From: Novakomyces olei
Taxonomy: Eukaryota > Ascomycota > Novakomycetes > Novakomycetales > Novakomycetaceae
Assembly (NCBI GenBank): GCA_016906335.1
Contig: JADEYG010000015.1
Span: 620,001-684,000 of the forward strand
DNA: 64,000 bases
Direction of reading: 5' to 3'
Below are positions 1 through 12,512 of the stretch, piece by piece. The notes under the pieces were generated by a model. That model did not search any database, had not been told where the DNA came from, and saw only the letters and a program-made list of their open reading frames with translations. Each line of letters begins with the position of its first letter. The first letter of the stretch is position 1. The position numbers and the translations under genes are program-made.

Positions 1-66
1 CGGATCGGGTGCAGTGAACTTTGCACAAGTGTATCTTCGTCAGCAGAGAAGCTTTTACTGCTGTCA

Positions 67-107
<41 letters not shown>

Positions 108-2258
108 TATTTTGCTGTAAATATTCATATTGATGTTGTTGTCAGGGTTAGCGTTATTGTTGGTATTCGCATTTCTTGCATTTCTCTTTTCATTTGCAAA
201 TAACCGGTTCAGTGGGCCATTTAAAACGTGATCAAGTACGCCTTCCGCGTCCTTGTTACTCTGAAACGATATTGTTGAAGCAGTATCACTGTTGATTGTG
301 GCAGTCGCTGCACTATGATGGTGCTGCTGATGGTGATGTGGGTGGTGAAAGTGAAGGGTATCGGCTCCCTTTTCTTCCGACCAGCAAAACCTCCAAGTGG
401 GTGATTTCTTTAACACCAACTGCTGCCTGCCATCACATCGAAACTGCATGCAAAAAGCCAGTAAAATTTGCTTCACCACCAAGGGGCTTGATGCAGTATT
501 AATCACACGCACAATACGATTTAGTGTCATTGTAAAAGCAGCCACATCAGAGGCCATAAAGGCCTCCATTAGAATTTTTAGTAGGGTATAAGTGACCAGC
601 GAGAGGCCAGAAAATTCCGCTGTATCACAGTGCAACCGGCCGCACAATTCTACGACGATCCGTTCCTTGTCTGCTAATCCTTCACTGTCGACAAAATGTC
701 TCTGTGACCATTGTAACATTCCCTGAATCACATTGAAATCCTCTTCCTTGGCTAGAGCAGAGAACATTGTGTTTTCCAAGTCAGTGCAGGGTATATTCAG
801 CATTGGCAAAATTTCTGTAAAAGTTGAGAGCAAATCAAAGGCTCGCAAGCGAACAGCGGGGCTCGCGGTCCTAGTGTTTTGGAAGCATTTTGAAGCGAAA
901 GCTACGCATTTGTCCAGCTCTTGCTTGGGCATGGCCATGAAATCCTGAGACTCGTAGTACTCGAGCACAAAGATAAGTATATCATCAGTACAAAACTGGC
1001 TAATTGAGCGGAACAGTGAAGCCAGAGCTGCTTCGTCTTGAACAGAAGAATTGTTGGATCCTTCTGTATGAGAAGCTGATTGGTAAAGTTGTTGAACGCA
1101 CGATCTTATCGACTGAGCCAATTCCTCTCCGCTTTTACGATCAGCCTCCACCGTTTCATCAAAACTGGAAGCAATTTCTTGCAAAAGCGAAAGTGACACA
1201 AGGAACTCAGTTAGCAAAAGACTGGCGGATTTATACAAACTTTCCAATATAAAGCAAATATCCTTATTTACAGCGGCATTTCGTAGCCGTAGAGCGTTTC
1301 GAATAGTAGTTAGGCAAAAAACTTTAGTCAGACCCATTGGAGTCGCCCACGAAGTGTCGAGTAAAAGATTCCCAAGTACAGAAATGGCCCCACGCGTATC
1401 CAGGATTCGTGCGCCCTTAATCTCCAAAATATTCCTTATCGACAGTAGTGTCAGAGTGGCCACGTGGCTATTTAAAAAGTTTTTCATTAGCAGCAAGGCC
1501 TCCTCTTTGAACTGTGACGTGCCAATCATGGCACTACACAAAACCTCCACAATGGGTCCACAAGCATCGGAGGGAATAACTCCGAACCGCAAAACTGCAT
1601 CAAAAATAGCTATACACCCCAGAATATCCTGTGCCGACGTAGTTTTACGCGCTACTCCTGCCAGATCCAAAAGAATCAATGAAACGTGTGGTTGAGCCAG
1701 CAGGTGAAATTGAAACTTGAAGATACTTGCTAATAGAGTATACATCCTCTGTAATTCGGATTCTGACCGTAGTGCAAAAGCAGCCGCCATCCAATCCCTT
1801 AGTACTTGAAGAATATTATCTTCAAAGGGCATTATATCCCGGCCTCCGTTACACAAAGCCTCCAAGGCAGAGATTCGGGAGCTTATGCACTCTTGTGCGT
1901 TCGGCCGGCGAACAAGGTCCTGAAAGAACATGTACCTGTCAATTGGAGCATACTCACGCTGCTCCGTGGCTAGTGCGGCTGCCATAAAATCGTAGCATTG
2001 AGATATTACACTCAAAGTTACTCGTGCAGAATTATTGAGCAGTTCGCGTACTCCCGTCCAGGCTGCCACTACCTCCGTTGCAGACAATTCACTGACATGG
2101 GAGCTTAGGGTTTTCAAGGCCGCTACACGGTCCTGCGACCTGGTCGCCTTGTTTACAGCTTTGATCGCTTGTCGAACACTTTTTGCGACGGCATCGTCGC
2201 CCGCGCTGCTAGTCCCACCTTTTTTGAGGCCAAGGGCCTCGAATAGCGATTTGTTCAT
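1..2258 (-). CDS. tsc2: Tuberin (Tsc2), N-terminal part, runs off left edge
   Basis: An uninterrupted minus-strand frame of about 752 codons starts at the ATG at 2258-2256 and is still open at base 1, so the C-terminal half, where the Rheb GAP domain should lie, is outside the window. The protein is alpha-helical and repeat-like. The segment around residues 110-330 follows the tuberin N-terminal domain: an alanine- and leucine-rich 'RISALEALCNGGRDI' block corresponds to the 'LEVFKALTDNGRHI' block of human TSC2, followed by the 'DAVLRFGVIPSDA' and 'LLMKNFLNSH' helices. From about 440 down to 60 the protein becomes low-complexity, with a His-rich patch and a poly-Asn run encoded by an ATT microsatellite. 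Tuberin with Tsc1 restrains Rheb and TORC1; fission yeast has it and budding yeast does not. The gene is divergent from cse1. Family assignment rests on remembered alignment, so it is strong but not proven. Confidence 0.82.
63..108. repeat. (ATT)n microsatellite inside tsc2 coding sequence
   Basis: About 15 ATT/GTT triplets read as poly-Asn on the minus strand in the tsc2 frame. The sequence lies in the low-complexity linker and the repeat stays in frame. Confidence 0.85.
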
Positions 2259-3162
2259 TGCTGCGCTTAATTGACGCGCCGCCGTCTCATTTCGGATTCT
2301 TCTGCTTTTTATTACTCGGCGCTTTTGATTTGGGCATCGCCGCTCGCGTTTTTTCAATTTTTGCAATTAAGCGAAATTGCCTATCTCTATATAGATAAGC
2401 ACACGTGAGTGACTAGACTGATTTTCTGTGTGCTTTGCAGAAAAGTACGTAATAATGTGTACGTTACTATCGATAATTTACGTAATAAACTACATTCAAT
2501 CTCCGTTTACAATGATACGAAAACTCGAGCCCATTTATTTCCACGACTCGTTCCCCTCAGACTCGGCCGAAGACGTAGAGTATTACATAAAGAACCGAAA
2601 CGTGTGGGTGATAAGAAGAATTTTTGCTCCGAGTGTGGATCTGTAGTAGTCTAGAGCACTTTAAAGATCTAAAGTGAAGGAGTTCAAGTAATGGCACAAG
2701 CCAAAGGTAACCTTACGACGCTCCTGCTAAATTATAGGAGGTAAGGTTACATACTGCTCTAAATTCCATCAGTAACCTTTTCGCAATCCCATATTTTTCC
2801 CTAAATTACTATTTAATGGGTCAGCCAATGCCGGGCTTGAAATAATATTATTTGGAATAAAAAATGCAAATGCAAATTCAAATTCAAATAAACAAAACAA
2901 AATAAAATTAAATTAAATTAACTGCGGCACGTTTCATAGAACGATGACCGCTATATATATCCCGAGCGTATAGCCGCCAAAGAGTAAATGTTTATTTTTT
3001 AATAAAAGTTCAGGTGTGCTTTGTGTACCAATATTTATAAATATTATAAATATTATAAAGTTTTTTTTTAAGACTTTTAATATACGAAGATCTATCCAAA
3101 ATACAGGTTATATTTGACATTGCATAACCAATCCACGCACAGCAAAAAAAGTGTGAACTGCA
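2259..3162. promoter_or_regulatory. Divergent intergenic region tsc2/cse1
   Basis: About 0.9 kb between two start codons. It holds a hairpin-forming inverted repeat (2707-2750) and AT-rich sequence near cse1. A 63-codon plus-strand ORF begins with ATG at 2455 and ends at 2646; an overlapping frame ends in a CxxC-containing tail. Neither resembles a family I know, so I do not call a gene here. Confidence 0.5.
2707..2750. repeat. Inverted repeat with potential hairpin
   Basis: The arms GTAACCTTAC (2707-2716) and GTAAGGTTAC (2741-2750) are perfect reverse complements. Inside them CTCCT and AGGAG pair as well, leaving a 4-nt bulge and a loop of about 10 nt. Confidence 0.7.
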
Positions 3163-6100
3163 ATGGATCCGGAACAGCAGCTGGCGCAGTTGTTAGGCTC
3201 CAGCCTGGATCCAGCACAGGCAAAATCAGGTATGAACTTTAAAAATTCAGTGCTCGAACCTGTCCCTGTTCTTTTGGGTTAAAGCTAACATTTACGCGTT
3301 GTTGTAGCTGAGACACACTTGAAAGCAGCCGAAGTTCAGCCCGGTTTTGCTGTAGCACTGCTTGGATTGATCCGCAATCCTCAACACAGTAATGCAGTAC
3401 GGCTTGCAGGGGCGCTTTTCTTCAAAAACTTTTTGAAACGTAACTGGGCGGTACGTACCTCGTGCATTTTTCTTTTTACACCATAGTCTGATGTAGATGT
3501 TGGACTACCACTCCTGCTCTTCATCAGCTCTTGTCCGATTTTCATATAATCGCTAATATAGGTTTAGGATGAAGAAGGGCACCACCGGCTCAATGATTCA
3601 GATGTCACCACTATTAAATCCAATATCGTAGCTCTTATGATTGAGAGCCCACCGAGTATTCAAACTCAGCTAGGCGAGGCTGTAAACGTGATTGCTGACA
3701 CGGATTTCCCGCACGATTGGACGAATTTGCTCGATGTACGTATTTTTGCTTGGGGTCGATTCATTATGAAACCGATCAAGTCTATTTTATATTCTATACC
3801 ATTCCCTCTTTTATTGTCGCTTCTTTTTTGCTAACGACCAAGGACTTGATTGCTCAACTCGATCACAATGACATGCGTAAAGTTGTGGGATCGCTGCAGA
3901 CGGCGCACTCAATTTTCAGACGGTGGCGGCCGCTTTTCCGAACGGACGAGCTCTTCAAAGAAATAAAGTTCGTTCTCGACAAATTTACAGGACCGTTTCT
4001 GGATATCTTTACGGTATTTGCAAAATACAATAAATGAAACAAATGGCTAATGTATAGTTTACAAATTCCGAGATTCAAAGACTCTCTGGGGATAAAGATG
4101 CTTTGCTGCTGGCAGCGCAAGCGTTTTTGACAGAGTGCAAATTGTTTTACGATTTCAATTGTCAAGATATCCCTGAATTTTTTGAGGATAATTTGAGCGC
4201 CTTTATGTCTGTATTTCATTTTTACCTTACTTATTCCAATCCCCTACTGGAGTCTGATGATCCAGAAGTCCCCGGGCTCCTGGAAAAGATAAAGACTAGC
4301 ATTTGTGAAATTATCCAATTGTACGCACAAAGGTACGAGGATATATTCACACCGCTACCAGAATTTCTCAACACGGTCTGGCAGCTTTTAACGTCAACCG
4401 GTTCAGAACAGAAATATGATGATCTTGTCAGCAAGGCCATGGCCTTTCTGTCTACAGTTATTAAAATACCCAGTCATGCTCAAGCATTGAATAGCGAGGA
4501 TGCTTTACGTCAATTTGTGGAGCGAGTGGTCATCCCGAATATGAGACTGCGTGAATCAGATATTGAAATGTTCGAGGACGAGCCAATTGAATTTATTCGT
4601 CGGGATCTGGAAGGCTCTGATAGCGATACGCGCAGAAGATCTGCGTCTGACCTTGTGTCGGGTCTTATGGATGCTTTTGAAGCCAATGTCAGCAGTGTCA
4701 TGATGGGCTACATCAATCTATTTCTTCAGCAATACTCACAAAATCCTTCGGAAAATTTTCTGTCAAAGGATATTGCCTACTACCTGCTGTCCTCCGTTGC
4801 GATTAGAACACAAAGCAGCAAACGTGGCGTGTCATCTACCAATGTTATGTTTGACATTGTCAGTTTTTTTAATGCAAATGTTGCTGGAGATCTTTCTCAA
4901 AGCGCTGTGCATCCAATCATTCGGACTGATGCCATTAAATACGTTTATTCTTTTCGAAATCAGCTCACTCTCGACCAGATTCGAAGTGTGCTGCCTATTA
5001 TTGTTAATAGCATTTCCTATCCTGATTATGTTGTCTACACTTATGCAACAATTGCCATCGAGAAATTGCTTACTATCGAGCGCGACTCCAAGCTCGTTTT
5101 TGATTCGGAGTCTGTTGCTCCGCTGGCACCCTTGATATTCAGTGGCGTATTTGGGAAATTAGAGAAAGCTACAAACACGCAAAGGCTAGCTGAAAACGAT
5201 TACCTTATGCGATGTATTGTCCGGACTCTAGTCACTATGAAAGAAACTTCACGAGCATCTGTTGATCTATTGTCTCGGCAACTCGCAATGATTCTCAGTG
5301 AAGTTAGCAAAAATCCTTTTAACCCTCGATTCAATCACTATCTCTTTGAGGCTATCGGTGCTTCCGTTAGGTAATTTTGATTTATTTATATGTACATATA
5401 CATCATATACAAATATATATCGATTTTTAATTTTTTTTTTCGTTTGATTGGGCTATTTTCGTTTGTTCTTTCTTCTAATATCCAGATTTTCGGGACCCAC
5501 TGAGCTCTCCAAATACGAAACCATGCTATTCCCCGTGTTTCAAAGCATTCTACAAAACGAGGTTACGGAATTCATACCGTACGTATTTCAGATATTAGCG
5601 AAAATGGTTGAGAGTTCGCAAGGGAGCCCTCTATCGCCGTTCTTACAGGGGCTTGTTATGCCTTGCTTGGCACCAGCTTTATGGGAGTCCAAGGGCAATG
5701 TTCCCCCTGTAGCTCGATTTTTACAAGCAATTATAATGAAGGATTCAGAAACGGTTGGGAAAGACAGTTCAACAATCGTTGCCGTCCTTGGCGTTTTTCA
5801 AAAATTGATATCATCAAAAGCGTTTGATATTTATGGATTTGATATTTTAGAAACTGTATTTTTGGCATTGCCGGGGTAATTATTAAAGTTTTGTCTGTTT
5901 ATTAGTATTTCAATTCGTCTGCAATTTTATCTATGCTTCATATGAGCTTTGCATATTTCCTGCACAACATATTTTACTAACATGCGTAGAAAAATCCAAC
6001 CGGATCATATTAAGCATATCTCTACTTTGCTTCTAACTCGTTTACAAACGGCGAGGACTGAACGATTTTTGATGCGTTATGTTGCGCTTTTGCATTTCCT

Positions 6101-6789
6101 ATCTTGTCTTTCGGATAAGGGATATGGGCCCGAGTTTGTAGTACAATTTATTGATGGTGTTCAGCCGGGGTAAGAAAAAAATTAGCCACAATTTATATAA
6201 TTGTCTAACATTTTTATAGGCTGATGTCTCAAATTTATTCTGTGTTTATACTGCCGAATACGCAAAAGCTCCAAAGCAGAATCGAAAAGAAGTTCGCGAT
6301 TGTGGGAATGACTGAAATGCTATTGCTGTTTGAAAGCACACAATCCTACAGCCAGCTTCAGTAAGTGAATAAAGAATGAAGATATGAAAACAATCGCATA
6401 TCTTTTATGAAAACAGAAACAATTACAATTTAAAAATAAAAAGCATCAAACTTAAAGCAGTAAAAATGCTAACAACTAGTTTTCCAACGCTTGTGGCTCT
6501 TTTGAAACTCTTGGAACTTCCAACAGAAATACATCAGGACAATTCAAATCAGCTGGAAGATTTCGAGGCCTCAGAGGACGTGACATTCCAGGCAAGCTAC
6601 TCTCGGCTGAGTACATTAACTTCGGACCGCTTAGATCCGTGCCCACAAATCGAGGATAGTCGTGAGTACTTCATCTCGAGACTCAATGCTGCTCATCAGC
6701 AAATGCTTCCGCCCGTGTTTACAAATTCAGTCCATCAATTGCCTCAGGATGCAAAGTACGCTCTGGATAATTACAAGATAAAAGTTTGA
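3163..6789 (+). CDS. cse1: Exportin-2 / importin-alpha re-exporter (Cse1), 9 exons
   Basis: Exons: 3163-3229, 3308-3450, 3568-3735, 3843-4013, 4058-5370, 5486-5875, 5990-6169, 6220-6360 and 6480-6789. Together they give 960 codons plus stop, matching the length of yeast Cse1. Every junction keeps frame and has a GT donor and AG acceptor; several introns show CTAAC just before the AG. Cse1 is a beta-karyopherin that carries importin-alpha back to the cytoplasm bound to Ran-GTP. The first exons form the importin-beta N-terminal domain ('FKNFLKRNWA', then 'DFPHDWTNLLD'), followed by the long Cse1 HEAT core in exon 5 and the CAS C-terminal helices in exons 6-9. The shortest intron, 4014-4057, is 44 nt. 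The last acceptor (6479) was chosen because it alone continues the frame. The gene is divergent from tsc2 and convergent with mto1. Confidence 0.93.
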
Positions 6790-7184
6790 CCAGTCTCTGT
6801 CAAAGATGTCTGAGCAACATGGCAAAACTATGCCAAAATGAGACTGTTATACTATAAAAATGGAGAATGAAAATTTGTTGTAGTCACCACTGTATCGATA
6901 TTAAAAATGGGCTTGTAAAAAGTATAGAAATTATTCTTATGTAAATCCCTTACAGAGCCTTTACTGAAATAGAAACGGCCGTAATTCTAAAGGAATGAGT
7001 GGTCGCTGAAAAGTACTCTAAAAAGTTATTGAATAATATAGTTTTAAATTCATACAATTTAGTGTACAATGATTAATTAGTACCTCATCAACATCTTTCA
7101 TAATTTTAGCCATATTCATCCTTGCAAATCCTCATATAAAACATCCTTCTCCCTAAAATGCAAATTTCCGTCTAAATGATACGT
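6790..7184. other. Convergent 3' intergenic region cse1/mto1
   Basis: About 395 bp of AT-rich sequence between two stop codons. It should contain both 3' UTRs. I see no gene. Confidence 0.6.
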
Positions 7185-9638
7185 TCAAGCCTGCTTGAGA
7201 ACTTGGGATCCCAGTGCCCAATTTGTGCTGCTTTTGAGATACCGCATTAAATGCATAAGACTCACTGGAGTAATGCCCTGGATTCTTCGGGCCTGGGCCA
7301 GAGTCTCTGGACGTACTGTATCCAAGATTTGTCGCTGTTCAATAGTTAAAAAGTCTAATAGACAGAAATCGATATCCCCCGGAATATGCATTAATTCTTC
7401 CTTGCACAGCAAAGCTCGGGCTTGAGCGTCTTGCTTTTCCACATAGAATTCGTATTTAGCTGAGAACTGTTAGCGATAGTAGATAAAAAATTAATTAATT
7501 AATTAATTAATTAAAATAAAATAAAATAACTCACCCTCAGTCTGTAACCGCTCACACATTATCCTCGAAAGTTGTGATAATTGTGGTATATGCTGCAAAA
7601 ACAATTCAATACTATTTTTATCATTTCTCAGCAGTTCCCATGCCCTATTTGAATTAGTACTGTATTCAAGCAGGAACTATATCGAACAATATATTATTTA
7701 TGTATTATCATAATTTTTTTATTATCATAATTTGTTTCCTTTAATTTTTCCCTCCAAGTTTTTTCCTTTATTTTATATTATTTATGTTTCACTTACGACC
7801 GCCAAACTCCATCATCGGCTAGGGTAAAGCCAGCCCGGATCCACGCGTGTGGAGTACGAATATCCGCCTTTAGGGCACTTTTGCCCGATTCTAGAGCCGC
7901 CATTGTACGCATGTGCATAGCAGCGCGTTCTTCACCCACAACTCCAACTGCGATGCCCAAGTCAGTGAGCCTTACATCAGCATTGTCCGGCCTTAAACTT
8001 AGGCGGTACTCGCTCCTAGATGTAAACATTCGGTAGGGCTCCTTCACGCCCTTTAGTACTAGATCGTCAATCAGCACGCCAATGTAAGCCTGATCTCGTC
8101 GCACAGTAATTGCCGCCTTATTTAAAGCTTTCAGCCCGGCATTCATACCGGCAACAATACCCTGAGCAGCGGCTTCCTCGTACCCTGTTGTGCCATTAAT
8201 CTGCCCAGCCAGCCAAAGGTTGGCAATGCGTCTTGTTTCCAATGTGCTCTGCATCTCTCGTGGGTCGATAAAATCGTACTCTACCCCATAGCCAGGCTGC
8301 AGCATTACACAGTTTTCCAGGCCCCGTATCGACTGGAGCATGGCAAGTTGCACATCTGCTGGCAGCGTTACACTGATCCCGTTCGGGTACCAGACAGGCG
8401 TGTCCAGCCCTTCTGGTTCCAGCCAGACATTGTGGTGCTGTTTTAATGGGAATTTAATTACTTTAGACTCGATCGAGGGACAGTAGCGTGGGCCGTTTAC
8501 CGTCTCCCGAATATGAATTGATCGTGATAGATTTGCACTCACAATTGCGTGAGTTTGGGCGTTAGTGCGGGTCAGGTAGCAGTGCAGCTGTTCATCAATC
8601 GCCACACGGCTGTTCATGTAGCTAAAGGGCCGAGGAGGGTCATCGTTCTCCTGCCGCGTCATGCAACTGAAGTCTATACTCCTACCGTCAATTCGTGGTG
8701 GAGTTCCCGTCTTCAATCGGCCCAGTGTAAATCCGTGCAAACGGAACGAGTTGCTTAGAGCGTGAGCAGCCGCCTCGCCAATACGGCCTCCGCTCGTAAC
8801 TTCCAGTCCAATGTGCAGTTCGCCACCCAAAAAGGTCCCCGTTGTAATTACAACCTGGTCTGTAGCGATCCGTCTGCCGCCCTCTAGAACGAGCCCACAG
8901 GCGCGTGGCCCTGAGTCGCTAGAACACGTTTCCAGATCGTGAACTGACGCCTCGATAACTCGCAAGTTCGGAATACTGCTGATTTCTTGCTGCATAAACT
9001 TTCGGTAGAGCGATCGGTCCATCTGCGCTCGAGGGCCCCATACTGCAGGGCCTTTTGAGGCATTGAGCACTTTGAACGAAATTCCAGCTTTATCGCAAAC
9101 ACGCGCACAGAGCCCGTCGAGCGCATCTATTTCGCGAATTAATATGCCTTTGCCTACTCCCCCGAACGATGGGTTGCACGACCTTGTATTAGTTTGAAAT
9201 ACATAAAAGAATCTCAAAGGCAAAGAAAATAAACGACTCGTTCTTCGAATTGGCTGATGATTTTATTTTTTAAAATTTATTTTTTTAATTCCTTCATTTG
9301 AAAAAAAGATTTGACGAGCCCAAGTTGGTTTTACTAATAAACTTGACGCAATCAAAAAGCTGTGTCAAAGAGTCGGTAATAAAGAAAACTCAATAGAAAT
9401 AATTAAAATTGGTCAAGTCAAATTACATTGTTCCAATCGACTCAAACTTTGGTGTCACAAGTATCGTACTCGCACCAACTCGCGCAGCAGCTGCTGCTGC
9501 TTCAACGCCCGCATGGCCTCCACCGATAACTGTTACTTGAGCAGTAAAATCTGCAACAGACGATGCTTTCCGTACGGCAAAAATTTGTGTGCGCAAGTTT
9601 GCGCTGCGGCCCCAGCGACGTAGAATCGTGCAAAGCAT
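7185..9638 (-). CDS. mto1: Mitochondrial tRNA uridine modification enzyme MTO1/GidA, 4 exons
   Basis: Exons on the minus strand: 9638-9427, 9182-7797, 7644-7535 and 7459-7185, giving 660 residues, normal for fungal Mto1. MTO1, with the GTPase MSS1, installs the 5-carboxymethylaminomethyl group on wobble uridine of mitochondrial tRNAs. The N-terminus looks like a mitochondrial presequence (Arg-rich, few acids) and is followed by the FAD-binding '[12 protein letters not shown]' (about residues 36-47). Both GidA signatures are visible: '[11 protein letters not shown]' and '[17 protein letters not shown]'. The C-terminal helical tRNA-binding domain spans exons 3-4. The start is the ATG at 9638. 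Exon 1 ends with AT and exon 2 begins with G, so a Met codon spans that junction. The 53-nt intron 7534-7482 region carries a TAATTAAT simple repeat. Confidence 0.93.
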
Positions 9639-10459
9639 CAAGCTCAGCGGCCGCGAAGCAGCAAATTACAATTTATTCCTACAAATATTTATCCATTAAT
9701 TTGTGTTTTTATAAAAATAAATATATTTAAATTAATTAATTAATAAATATATAAATATATAAATTAATAAATAAACTAAAATAAAATAAAATAATTAATT
9801 AATTAAAATATATGATACAGCGAATGGATAAATGAACGCAACATTATAATTTACGGCTGTTACTTGGAAATTGTATGGCAGAATAGGCGGACTAATGGCC
9901 ATACTGATCAAATGCCAGATTACTTTGGATTTGGGGTACAGATGATCGACATACCAATGGCCTCCAATATAAAGTGGGCCGGCGACTTGTTCTATTAGTG
10001 GAATGTATTTACTATATCTCTTTTACAAGTATTATATCATACTTCGAACAACTTCGATACATTACTTGAAAAACAGTGTCCTCAAGTAATAGGTTCGGGA
10101 AAATTCGGAATTCGGCACACGACAGCGCAAAGGCTGGACTCTAGGTATTCTCAATTTGATTCTACGCAAGGCTCCTTCAGTAGACGAGGCAAAGCGGCAA
10201 TTACAAATACTCAGAATGGCCGTTACAATTTTACAGTGGCGTCTATTGTTGAACGCAAAATGATATTCTATCTCGTATTTTCAAAAAAATTCTGGATCGT
10301 TTTACACGTATAGACTCGCTATGAACAAGGACTAAAGCAGTAACTGCATGTATGCAGGGTTAGTAGTACTTTTACTATATTATAATAAATTATATATAAA
10401 TTATATATATTTATATACATATCCACAAATATATCCCATCCACAACACTTTTCAGAGCA
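9639..10459. other. Intergenic region with unresolved open frames on both strands
   Basis: Between mto1 and ups2 lie open stretches that no single model explains. On plus, a 57-codon segment follows an AG at 10092 (10093-10263, ends TGA) and reads as a helical, Lys/Arg-rich tail ending 'LQWRLLLNAK'. Another plus frame is open over about 9826-10311 apart from one stop near 10001. On minus, about 10025-9790 is open and hydrophobic, with 'GPLYIGGHWYVDHLYP'. A small multi-exon gene is possible, but I cannot choose strand or exons. The flank at 9661-9820 is AT-rich with TTAATTAA-type repeats. Confidence 0.3.
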
Positions 10460-11075
10460 ATGAAGTTTTTCGAGGCCGTTTACACGTTTGACTACCCGTG
10501 GCAACAGGTATCGGCCGCTCACTGGCGCAAATATCCAAACGAGTCATCTGCTCATGTTATTGCCGTCGACACATTACGACGGGAAGTTGACTCTAAAGGC
10601 ATTTTACGTACCGAGCGTTTGATCACGTGCCGGCAAAGCGCACCAGGATGGATTGTAAAATTACTCGGAGGAATGGACGACAGCTATGTGCGTGAAGTGT
10701 CTACCGTAAACCCCAAGACAAACGAGCTGACGTAAGCTTCTACCGATTACCTTTTGCCTTTTAATCTGCACTTTTATTTTGAGCGGCAAACTAATTTACA
10801 GTCTGTTCTCGACAAACCTCACATTCAGCGGATTCCTGCAGGTCGACGAAACAGTGCAGTACCGGCCACACCATGCGAATGCAGACCAGACGGAGTTTGT
10901 GCAGGATGCTCAGATTGTAGCAAAAGCGTGTTTCAAGCGTCTTGCTAATAAAATCGAAGACTGGACTGTCGAACGGTTTGGCCAGAATGCTGTAAACGGA
11001 CGTCTTGGTATGGAGAGTGTACTCGCGCGTATTTCTACTAGTATCTTTCGCGAACAGCAGCCGCAACAGCAGTAG
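10460..11075 (+). CDS. ups2: PRELI/MSF1-domain lipid transfer protein (Ups2 type), 2 exons
   Basis: Exons 10460-10731 and 10802-11075 give 181 residues. The split codon is AC|T and the intron ends TTTACAG. The whole protein is a PRELI/MSF1 domain. The opening 'MKFFEAVYTFDYPWQQV' and 'HWRKYPNESSAHVIAVD' match Ups2/PRELID3 much better than Ups1. In yeast, Ups2 with Mdm35 moves phosphatidylserine across the mitochondrial intermembrane space to the inner-membrane decarboxylase, feeding phosphatidylethanolamine synthesis. The C-terminal 'NKIEDWTVERFGQNA' helix and 'NGRLGMESVL' are also typical of Ups2. There is no targeting presequence, as usual for this family. Confidence 0.93.
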
Positions 11076-12512
11076 AATAAGAGGGAAGTCGCTATACAAT
11101 GACGAATTTTAGAAGAGTATTGACGATGGTTTACTCTCAAAAAGTGGGGTTTAAAAGTCTCTTGAGCAGATTCAGAAAGCACATGGAACGCCTAATATTG
11201 ATCCAAGAGCAATGAAATGAAATGGTTTTTCAGTAGAATTTGGGAGCTGCTTGTGCTCCACTATTACGCGGCCCTGCTGTTCAAGAACTTCAACTATACA
11301 TGCACCACTATACAGACTTAAGCCAATTTAAAGACGGAAAAAAGTGTGTTGTTTGCTGGTTATACGGATTCTCGGTTGTTGTTTTTTCGGTGTTTGGATT
11401 TTCAGTGTTTGAACGGTCAGCGTCTGGTTGAACGCTGCTGGTGAACCCAGCAATGATTTCAAGGCAAACCTGGAAGGTGTTTGCCTTTGTATATTTACTA
11501 TCAAAAAGTTTTGGCAATGTTTTTTCAAAAATTGTTTTGTTTTACACTAATGCAATTATAATGTAATATTTATTCTAGCGACTAGCCTTACACCTCGTTT
11601 TAATATCACAATGTGCTGTAGTACCCAAATTTAATGTCCAAGCGACGCGCTTTATAGACTGTCATTCATCGCGGCAAATCAGCAAATAGGGAGTGCGTGA
11701 ACAAAGGTTTAAGAACCGGTCAGCTCAATAAATGTTCAGTTTTGGCCATTTGAGTTGCGCTCGCATCTTTTGCACAGTTGCGGTTCCCGTGCCAGAGGGT
11801 GTAATGTATAATTATAATAGAGCCGATACCTTTACCGCAAACAGTTACGTTATAAACTATATGATCCTGTCTTTAGTTTGTCTTTGCCTAATCGCAGCTA
11901 AACCAATTGACATGTTTGTGCAAAAGATGATAGTCGCTCCAACACAATGTCGGATTCTAAAAACTGACTTTTCCTCATTTAACAGACTTTATTTTCGATT
12001 TAGCACGAGATAATAATATATTCATATGAATAAATAATAAATAAATTAATTAATTAATTAATATTTTAGGCAAATAACGATATAATGAAAAACGCAAAGT
12101 AATGAAGTGGACAAGCCCGAATATCTCCAAGCGTACGTGTACACGCGTACATGTCTGTCTGTGTATCGAGGTTGTGTTTAGAGTCGCGGCAATGATAAGA
12201 AAGCGCGCTTAAGATTGCGAGGCTTTTGCAGTCCAAAAGAAGTTAAGGAGTCAATCAAGGTAAAGCGGAGTACAGGGCTCAGTATTACTCTTGAAGTCTG
12301 CAGAGCAGTGCTTATTTTCCAGCGTACAGGTAAATCCGAGCATAACGGGGTCAAAGAGCACACGTCGCTTTAGGAACAAAATCTTGTACTGCAAATGCAG
12401 CGAACCTGTCTCGGACGGGCATTCGCGTTATTTACTCTGACAATCGATCAGTCACCCGTAAATCAATGATCTGGAAGAACCAGCCAGCCAACCTCGTTTG
12501 CCACTGTGCGCT
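11076..12512. other. Intergenic region ups2/nem1
   Basis: About 1.4 kb. It holds several short ATG-started plus-strand ORFs (11126-11215, 11217-11321 and 11732-12013), none matching a family I recognise. The 93-codon ORF at 11732 has one hydrophobic stretch around residues 42-56. A TTAATTAA repeat lies at 12040-12060. The stretch before nem1 should be its promoter and 5' UTR. Confidence 0.4.
11732..12013 (+). CDS. Doubtful small ORF, one hydrophobic segment
   Basis: A 93-codon ORF with a true ATG. It has one possible membrane segment ('YMILSLVCLCLIA') and no motif I know. It could be chance in a gene-poor interval; I list it only because it is ATG-started and not a shadow of another gene. 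Confidence 0.15.
   Translation: MFSFGHLSCARIFCTVAVPVPEGVMYNYNRADTFTANSYVINYMILSLVCLCLIAAKPIDMFVQKMIVAPTQCRILKTDFSSFNRLYFRFSTR

Noticed and set aside
12498-12512. Five extra residues at the start of Nem1
   Set aside because: They begin at TTG. The first ATG is 12513, and nuclear fungal genes rarely start at TTG.
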